In this document: piece by piece, positions 43,074 through 48,036 of the stretch | How the letters are laid out: each line of letters starts with the position of its first letter | Position numbering within the stretch: position 1 is the stretch's first letter | NCBI GenBank assembly: GCA_050943135.1 | Contig: JBMNOP010000017.1 | Span: 1-48,036, forward strand | Reading direction: 5' to 3' | From: RUG695 sp050943135 | GTDB lineage: Bacteria; Planctomycetota; Planctomycetia; Pirellulales; Thermoguttaceae | Length of the DNA: 48,036 nt | Notes under the pieces: generated by a model | What the model saw: only the letters and a program-made list of their open reading frames with translations | Told to the model about the DNA's origin: nothing | Database searches by the model: none | Position numbers and translations under genes: made by a program

Positions 43074-43955
43074 ATGCCAGAGCCGAGCCGAACCTTTCTG
43101 GAACTCCCTGCCGAATATACCGGTCTTGATGCTCGTTATGTCGTTTTCCCAATCGTCTACGAAGGAACCGTCTGTTTCAGAAAGGGAACCGGTCAGGGCC
43201 CCGAACGGATTCTTGCGGTTTCGGATCAAATGGAATATATCGACGAGGAAACGTGTATCGAATTTTGGAAGCCCGGAATCCGAACTCTTTCCCCTCTACC
43301 CCCCGAACCGACACCCTGCCGCGAAATGGAAACGATTTACGAGCGGGCCGTTCAAGAGGACCTCTTTGCCGAAAACCGATTTCCGATCATCTTGGGGGGA
43401 GAACATTCCCTCACCGCGCCGATCGTCCGCGCGGCGGCGGAAAAATATCCCGATCTCTCAGTTCTTCAGTTTGACGCCCATTCCGACCTTCGCGACTCGT
43501 TCCCGCCAGGTGGACGTGACTCACACGCCTCGGTGATGCGCCGCGTTCTGGAAATCACGCCGCGGCTGGTTCAGGTCGGAATCCGAAGCTTTTCGGAAGA
43601 AGACCTTATCTCCTGTCCCGAACAGGTAAAACGGTTTATTACCCCGGCCATGCTCGACGAAGATCTCGACGCGGTAATCTCACTGATCCTGAAACGCCTT
43701 ACCGGTCCGGTTTACCTCACGATCGATATCGACGCCTTCGACCCAGCCATCGCGCCCGGTGTCGGAACTCCGGAACCCGGTGGAATAACCTGGCGGCAGA
43801 TCACCAAAATCCTCCGCGCCGTATTCAGCGAAAGAAAGGTGATCGGAGCCGACATTGTCGAAACGGCTCCGATTCCCGGCCAGGTGATCACCGAATTCCT
43901 CGCAGCTCGGCTCGTCGCCAAACTGATGGTCTACGACCAGGCCCCATCAAACTAA
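43074..43955 (+). CDS. speB: agmatinase (ureohydrolase family)
   Basis: This 293-residue manganese enzyme converts agmatine to putrescine and urea. All metal-binding motifs are present: GGEHSLT (His), DAHSDLRD (Asp, His, Asp), SHASVMRR (His in the substrate loop) and TIDIDAFDPAIAPGVGTPEPGG (two Asp). The absence of arginase-type N- or C-terminal features and the GTPEPGG wording favour agmatinase over arginase. Agmatine would come from arginine decarboxylase, which is not in the window. It lies 33 bases after the unrecognised gene and its stop overlaps the stop of the converging DUF5009 gene by a few bases. Together with the arg genes it suggests an arginine-to-polyamine route. Confidence 0.92.
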   Translation: MPEPSRTFLELPAEYTGLDARYVVFPIVYEGTVCFRKGTGQGPERILAVSDQMEYIDEETCIEFWKPGIRTLSPLPPEPTPCREMETIYERAVQEDLFAENRFPIILGGEHSLTAPIVRAAAEKYPDLSVLQFDAHSDLRDSFPPGGRDSHASVMRRVLEITPRLVQVGIRSFSEEDLISCPEQVKRFITPAMLDEDLDAVISLILKRLTGPVYLTIDIDAFDPAIAPGVGTPEPGGITWRQITKILRAVFSERKVIGADIVETAPIPGQVITEFLAARLVAKLMVYDQAPSN

Positions 43956-45088
43956 ATCTTGATAAACGCCTTGTATTTGTACAAAATGAAAAGGAAGAGC
44001 CAACAAGTCAGAGCGTAGGCTCCGGCGTTCAGAACGTCCCGATAAACTTCCGGCGACCGTTCGATGGCATCCTGGAAGAGGACCGAAGCGGCCTGTGAAA
44101 ACGAGAAGAAGCGCTGAGCCAAATAAATGGTGATCGAGTTCATCCCGATCACGACAAACGGAAATGCCCAACATTTCAGCCTGAGAACATCAATAAGCCA
44201 GTAAAAAATGCCGAGTCCGGCCATCGAAAACCCGCCGACAAAGCAGACAAACGAACTGGTCCAGAGATTCTTGTTGAGCGGCATATCGTGTTTCCACACG
44301 CTCCCGAGAAAGATCAGTAGGCCGCCGACCAACAGAAGCCCGAACGCTTTTCGATGCCCCCGGGCCCCGACACCTCCTTTCCGAAGCCATTCTCCGGCAA
44401 AAACGCCGAGCATGGCGGTTCCGATCGCCGGGATGGTCGAAAAGAGTCCTTCCGGATCGTGGATATCAAGATAGAGGTGACCGGGAAGCAGATGCCGATC
44501 GACATAACCGGCCAGCGAACCGGCCATCGACCAACAATCGGCGTTAGGATCAATATCGGTCGCGGTAAACGAGCGCATTGCCAGCCAGTAGCCTACGAGG
44601 ATCAGAATCAAAATTGCCACGCGCGTCCGAACCCCAAAGATCATCGCCAGCAAGGCGGCGACCATCCAGGCCAGGCCGATATGCCCGAGGACCGATGCGT
44701 AACGGAGATTCGCAAAATCAAATCGGACATTATTGTTGTAGATAATCCCGATCAAAACCAACAGTAACGCACGAATAACAATTTTCCGCACGATTTGGCA
44801 AGTCGTCCGGCCCTTTTCACGCTGACGAGCCAGGGAAAACGGGAACGCGCACCCGGCGATAAAGAGGAACGTCGGAAAGATCATGTCGTGATGAGTCACG
44901 CCATGCCACTTGGCGTGGTGCATCTGCGAACCGACCCAGCCCCAGAACGGAGTCCCGGGCCAAAGTGCCGCCAAGGCTGAAAAGAGGGAGGTCCCCCCCA
45001 TAATGAAAAACATGTTGGCGCCACGGTACGCATCGAGCGAAACCAGGCGGCGTGAAACAGCGTCGGAAGGTTGTTCGGCAGAAGACAT
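43952..45088 (-). CDS. DUF5009 / HGSNAT-like membrane acyltransferase
   Basis: From the ATG at 45088 the protein has 378 residues and about ten transmembrane helices. The family hallmark is at the N-terminus: RLVSLDAYRGANMFFIMGGT, then WHGVTHHDMIFPTFLFIAGCAFPFSLARQ. Helices with VGYWLAMRS, AIGTAMLGVFAGEWL and the C-terminal VVIGMNSITIYLAQRF match the group that includes human heparan-glucosaminide N-acetyltransferase and bacterial NagX. It would transfer acetyl groups across the membrane to an exported amino sugar. The histidine expected to carry the acetyl group is probably within the WHGVTHH segment. A TTG one codon upstream is possible. It follows the prepilin-like gene after a terminator. 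Confidence 0.85.
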   Translation of the reverse strand: MSSAEQPSDAVSRRLVSLDAYRGANMFFIMGGTSLFSALAALWPGTPFWGWVGSQMHHAKWHGVTHHDMIFPTFLFIAGCAFPFSLARQREKGRTTCQIVRKIVIRALLLVLIGIIYNNNVRFDFANLRYASVLGHIGLAWMVAALLAMIFGVRTRVAILILILVGYWLAMRSFTATDIDPNADCWSMAGSLAGYVDRHLLPGHLYLDIHDPEGLFSTIPAIGTAMLGVFAGEWLRKGGVGARGHRKAFGLLLVGGLLIFLGSVWKHDMPLNKNLWTSSFVCFVGGFSMAGLGIFYWLIDVLRLKCWAFPFVVIGMNSITIYLAQRFFSFSQAASVLFQDAIERSPEVYRDVLNAGAYALTCWLFLFILYKYKAFIKI

Positions 45089-45104
45089 CAAAAAAACCTT
45101 TACG

Positions 45105-45130
45105 AAAACCCCCCTCGGCGCAGGGGGGGG
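45105..45130 (-). terminator. terminator of the prepilin-like gene
   Basis: On the minus strand a run of eight C (45130-45123) pairs with six G (45114-45109) around an 8-base loop, followed by four T. Confidence 0.6.
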
Positions 45131-45149
45131 TGAGCCATAACGAAGATAT

Positions 45150-47171
45150 TTACGGGATCTTGATTTTAACGGTTGCGTTTTTCACGGTACGGCTAACCGG
45201 ATCAAAAGCGCGCAGTTCGATCTGCATCACTTTAATTTCCGACTCATACGGGGGCGGGTAATCGGGCAGGTCCGACGCCGTAACATTTCCGTCGAGCGGA
45301 ATATCGCCAACCGCAAAGCCGGGACGGCTCGAAGCCCCGAGAACTTCAGACGTCACCCCATCGATGGTGAGCGGCCATGTCTGCGCCAGAAAATCTTTCT
45401 GGTAATCTTCGGTCCAGGTGTCGAACACCGCCGGCATGATGGGACGGTAGTAGATCGAAGAGGTTACGGACAATGGTTTAAAATCGAACACCTTCGGCAT
45501 AATGGGAAGGTAGTAACGGTTGTAGAGCGTGGCGTCATCCATTCGAACCGCGGTATCGTCCACTTTTTGGGTCACAGGATCGGCCAGAGGAGGCAAATTC
45601 CACAAGACGGTAAAGGGACTGTAATTCCCACCGGTCCGGAAATCGGAAGGATCGGAAATCACCTCACCGGTTTCATCAAACGCCATTTCCCCAAGATTGA
45701 CAAACGAGGAACTGGCCTCATTCCAGACCTTCACATCAAAGCTCAAGACATTCGTCAGCAGGACGTCGGTATTGAGAGATTTGATTTCCTCCGGCTCATT
45801 GATACCGGTCAGGTCGAGTTGCCCGGAGATGAGCTGTTGCTGAATCCACGGGTTCGGCAACAGCCACTGGTCGATGAAGAAGCGGTCGGGAAGACCAACG
45901 GAGGTGAAAGCGGTGTTGTCGGGATTCGGCCCGATATGCCCGAGTCCGAGTCGAAGATATTCCCCCATCCAGTAGCGCATAATATCACCGCTGTTCTGCG
46001 GCGGTGGATCAAACGGCGCACGCCCGAACGGGAACCCGGCACAAAAATACTCAAAAACCGGAATACCCGAATCCGGGGTAAGTGTCCAGAGAGCGCTCTC
46101 TTGGAGCGTTGGCATTCGGAGCCAGTACCAGCTGCCGAAATACCCATGGAGCCCGTGATCGAAGGTGAACCCTCCGACCGGAACCATCGACTTGTCGATA
46201 ACCGGCGAACCCCAATAACCGAACCGATTTTTCCTGTTCGCCAAATCGGGAAGCGTGTTGGCAACGACGCGCCCGACAGACGGATAGTTGTTGGGAGGAT
46301 CGTTAAGGTCGGACCAGGCCAGCGTTTTGTCGCGGTCATAATGAACCGAGACATCAAAAAAGCGGTAAAATCCAAACCCCGAACTGGGCATAAGGTTATT
46401 GTTTGCCAACTCGGGAGAAAGTCGATGAATGTACCTGTTGAGCGATTGGAGCCTTTCCACCAGGAGATCGTCGGGAATAATGAGTAAAACCCGACGGTAG
46501 AGGGTTGTCCCGCGCAGAAACCAAATCACTTCCGCATACTCCGATTCGATCATCTCGATATTATCGTCGATCCGGGCATCATAGTCGGAAGAGTAAAAAT
46601 CGGGCAGCTTCTTGAAGCAACGTCCGCGAAACCATTTCCCCGCCGGAGCGCGAACCGTGAATGAGAGGATATCGTCGGTATCGCCGATCGTCGTATCATT
46701 GGTCGGAGTACGACGGTCAAAATTGCCGTACGTGGTGAAAGAACGGGAGTTTGTCGGCCTAAAATTATCTCTCGACTTCAGGGAACCGTTGCGTGCAACC
46801 AGGTCGTAATTGAGCAGACCGAATGCATTACCCATCCCCTCGGAATAGGAAAAGAAACCGTATTGGGAGGTCGGTGCTTTTAATGTCGGAACCGTCAGAT
46901 TTTCGAGATCTTCGCGCAACCGATCCTTTGCCGCGCGCAGATTATTGGTCATCGAAAGAATATCCTGGGTCTGGGACATGATCGAAGTCACCCGCCCGAA
47001 GATCAATGCCAAAGCGTACATTAGGATGAGGGTCAGGGTGACGGCAATCATCACCTCGACCAACGTATACCCCTTCTCTTTCGGAGAAAGGCCAAGATTT
47101 CCCTTCTCGGAGACGGAACTCCGAAAAGGGGCGATGAGACATCGAATATGTTTAAAACCGGCGTTGACCAT
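45150..47171 (-). CDS. oversized prepilin-like (PulJ/GspJ-type) protein
   Basis: This 673-residue protein has a type IV prepilin leader: KEKG then YTLVEVMIAVTLTLILMYALALIFG, with processing expected between Gly34 and Tyr35 and the required +5 glutamate at 39. The coiled segment after it (MSQTQDILSMTNNLRAAKDRLREDLENL) is normal for GspJ-like minor pseudopilins. The remaining 550 residues are far longer than a GspJ (about 200) and rich in Tyr, Trp, Asn and Pro. A repeated phrase occurs near the C-terminus: YYLPIMPKVFDF and YYRPIMPAVFDT. No enzyme motif is seen. It may be a pilus tip or surface protein. GGAG lies six bases before the ATG. No prepilin peptidase or secretion ATPase genes are nearby. 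Confidence 0.8.
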   Translation of the reverse strand: MVNAGFKHIRCLIAPFRSSVSEKGNLGLSPKEKGYTLVEVMIAVTLTLILMYALALIFGRVTSIMSQTQDILSMTNNLRAAKDRLREDLENLTVPTLKAPTSQYGFFSYSEGMGNAFGLLNYDLVARNGSLKSRDNFRPTNSRSFTTYGNFDRRTPTNDTTIGDTDDILSFTVRAPAGKWFRGRCFKKLPDFYSSDYDARIDDNIEMIESEYAEVIWFLRGTTLYRRVLLIIPDDLLVERLQSLNRYIHRLSPELANNNLMPSSGFGFYRFFDVSVHYDRDKTLAWSDLNDPPNNYPSVGRVVANTLPDLANRKNRFGYWGSPVIDKSMVPVGGFTFDHGLHGYFGSWYWLRMPTLQESALWTLTPDSGIPVFEYFCAGFPFGRAPFDPPPQNSGDIMRYWMGEYLRLGLGHIGPNPDNTAFTSVGLPDRFFIDQWLLPNPWIQQQLISGQLDLTGINEPEEIKSLNTDVLLTNVLSFDVKVWNEASSSFVNLGEMAFDETGEVISDPSDFRTGGNYSPFTVLWNLPPLADPVTQKVDDTAVRMDDATLYNRYYLPIMPKVFDFKPLSVTSSIYYRPIMPAVFDTWTEDYQKDFLAQTWPLTIDGVTSEVLGASSRPGFAVGDIPLDGNVTASDLPDYPPPYESEIKVMQIELRAFDPVSRTVKNATVKIKIP

Positions 47172-47407
47172 TCTCTGCTCCGTGGGAAACCTCCCCCCAT
47201 CGCCGATTTAAACGCAACCACCAAGAAATGTCAAGAAGAATGGGGAGTTTTCTGGACGAAAGAGCAATTCCATGATCCGAATTTAACCCGCTGCCTCTCC
47301 CCGGTACCGATCGCATCGTCAAAATCACCACGGCCGAAATCGCGCCTTCCCCCTTGTATAAATTAAAAAAAGTGTTCTAATTAACGGCGTTGGGCGGGAT
47401 TCCCCCT

Positions 47408-47485
<78 letters not shown>

Positions 47486-47488
47486 CTC

Positions 47489-47527
47489 GTCCAGGTGCCC
47501 TATTTTAAGGCATCTGGACCTTTTTTT
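47489..47527 (+). terminator. terminator after tRNA-Arg
   Basis: GTCCAGGTGCC (47489-47499) pairs with GGCATCTGGAC (47509-47519) over 11 bp with a G-U, followed by a run of seven T. Confidence 0.85.
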
Positions 47528-47553
47528 ATGGTCACGTTCCGTACCCCAAAAAA

Positions 47554-47587
47554 CCTTCAATGTATGAGAAAACTCATACATTGAAGG
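47554..47587. repeat. 15-bp perfect hairpin covering the integrase ribosome binding site
   Basis: Arms 47554-47568 and 47573-47587 are exact complements (CCTTCAATGTATGAG) around an AAAA loop. On the plus strand the end of the right arm supplies GAAGG of the ribosome binding site GAAGGAGG. On the minus strand the hairpin is followed by six T and would act as a terminator. Confidence 0.85.
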
Positions 47588-47597
47588 AGGAACGCCC

Positions 47598-47924
47598 ATG
47601 AAACGTCCCCCTAGTCTGTGCCGAAACAAGGCGAAAGACTTCGCCTACGTCTACATTAACCGGAAACAAGTCTACCTCGGAAAGTGGGGATCAGCAGAAG
47701 CGCAGGGTGCCTACGACCGTCTCGTGATCGAATGGGCGAAGTCGAACGGACAGGTTCAGGTCGACTTCGCTCGTGACGTAGCGCTCCTTGTCGAACTGGT
47801 TACGGCTTTTGCCGAGGAATATAAGGCGCGCCTTCAGAAGAGCCTCTCGGACTACTACGCTTTTGTCGATATCGGGCAACGGCTCGGCAAGCTGTTTCCG
47901 GACAAGTTTGTGAAGTGGTCCTAA
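47598..47924 (+). CDS. tyrosine-recombinase (integrase) N-terminus, truncated by an IS element
   Basis: This 108-residue frame matches the start of planctomycete site-specific integrases: PPSLCRNKAKDFAYVYINRKQVYLGKWGSAEAQGAYDRLVIEWAKS is the N-terminal arm-binding region (usual wording Y-L-G-K-Y-G-S-x-E-S), followed by the helical core-binding start AFAEEYKARLQKSLSDYYAFVDIGQRLGKLF. The catalytic domain (R-K-H-R-H-Y) is missing. The last codons (WS and stop) come from sequence that looks like an inserted IS3 end starting near 47916. GAAGGAGG lies nine bases upstream, partly inside a hairpin. The position directly after a tRNA gene is typical for integrases that use the tRNA 3' end as attachment site. 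Confidence 0.75.
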   Translation: MKRPPSLCRNKAKDFAYVYINRKQVYLGKWGSAEAQGAYDRLVIEWAKSNGQVQVDFARDVALLVELVTAFAEEYKARLQKSLSDYYAFVDIGQRLGKLFPDKFVKWS

Positions 47925-48036
47925 AAAACTGGACAGGTGAATCGTAGAGTGTTATCCTTTGATTTCTGGGCTGGAACAGGCCGGACCGGATGAACCGAAA
48001 GGACGATTCTATGAGTCGGAAGAGCAAGAATTATTC
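47916..48036 (+). mobile_element. left end of an IS3-type insertion sequence, cut by window edge
   Basis: The sequence from about 47916 (TGGTCCTAAAAAACTGGACAG) has the look of an IS3-family end. Its short leader carries AAAGGA and an ATG at 48011 that opens MSRKSKNYS, the typical IS3 OrfA beginning. It interrupts the integrase frame. The rest lies beyond the window, so subgroup and completeness are unknown. Confidence 0.6.
48011..48036 (+). CDS. IS3-type transposase OrfA, first codons only
   Basis: ATG at 48011 with AAAGGA seven bases upstream; eight complete codons (MSRKSKNY) before the edge, matching the basic start of IS3 OrfA proteins. Confidence 0.5.

Overview
The window looks like a chromosomal segment of a planctomycete, most likely a Pirellulales-type and perhaps gut-associated lineage. 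This rests on family content, not on a marker-gene tree: a secreted 3-keto-disaccharide hydrolase (DUF1080), a Tat-exported Gfo/Idh/MocA oxidoreductase, a beta-propeller/di-heme cytochrome, a very large ResB-CcsA fusion, a soluble Hanks-type kinase, a type III glutamine synthetase and an oversized prepilin-like protein. No CRISPR array, rRNA operon or prophage is visible.

Layout. Positions 1-1215 are mobile-element debris: the 5' part of an IS256-type transposase running off the left edge, then a decayed IS3-type transposase whose catalytic core is deleted. A 34-bp perfect palindrome follows. From 1643 to 12097 a minus-strand cluster encodes, in transcription order, a Tat-signal oxidoreductase, a secreted HEAT-repeat protein, a secreted DUF1080 protein, the ResB-CcsA cytochrome c maturation fusion and a secreted GH16 glycosidase; the last two overlap by 4 bases. 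A lone umuD-like gene points the other way. Next come a propeller cytochrome, a GNAT acetyltransferase and a membrane protein (minus), divergent from a protein kinase (plus), with back-to-back promoters between them.

Positions 18199-24174 are housekeeping on the minus strand: rpsR, then argB-argD-argF-rph-pdxJ-dapA, tightly packed and mostly coupled. Positions 24443-32801 are on the plus strand: 5-formyl-THF cyclo-ligase, a NAD synthetase whose glutaminase half has lost its catalytic cysteine, an Aas-like acyltransferase/acyl-ACP synthetase, an acyl-CoA ligase behind a structured leader, and recA. A bidirectional terminator separates recA from purN, ileS, punA and aspS (minus). Divergent from aspS are glnN (type III), an unrecognised gene and an agmatinase, which suggests linked nitrogen and polyamine metabolism. 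A DUF5009 membrane protein and the prepilin-like protein close the core.

The right end (47412-48036) is a mobile boundary: a tRNA-Arg(ACG), a tyrosine-integrase N-terminus preceded by a perfect 15-bp hairpin that covers part of its ribosome binding site, and the start of an IS3-type element that cuts the integrase off. The most notable points are a UmuD homologue that has lost its cleavage loop, the NAD synthetase with a dead glutaminase, the integrase hairpin, the structured RNA ahead of the acyl-CoA ligase, and a possible inactive Lon-like protein between glutamine synthetase and agmatinase. All start sites were chosen from ribosome binding sites and family boundaries by eye; no database search was possible.
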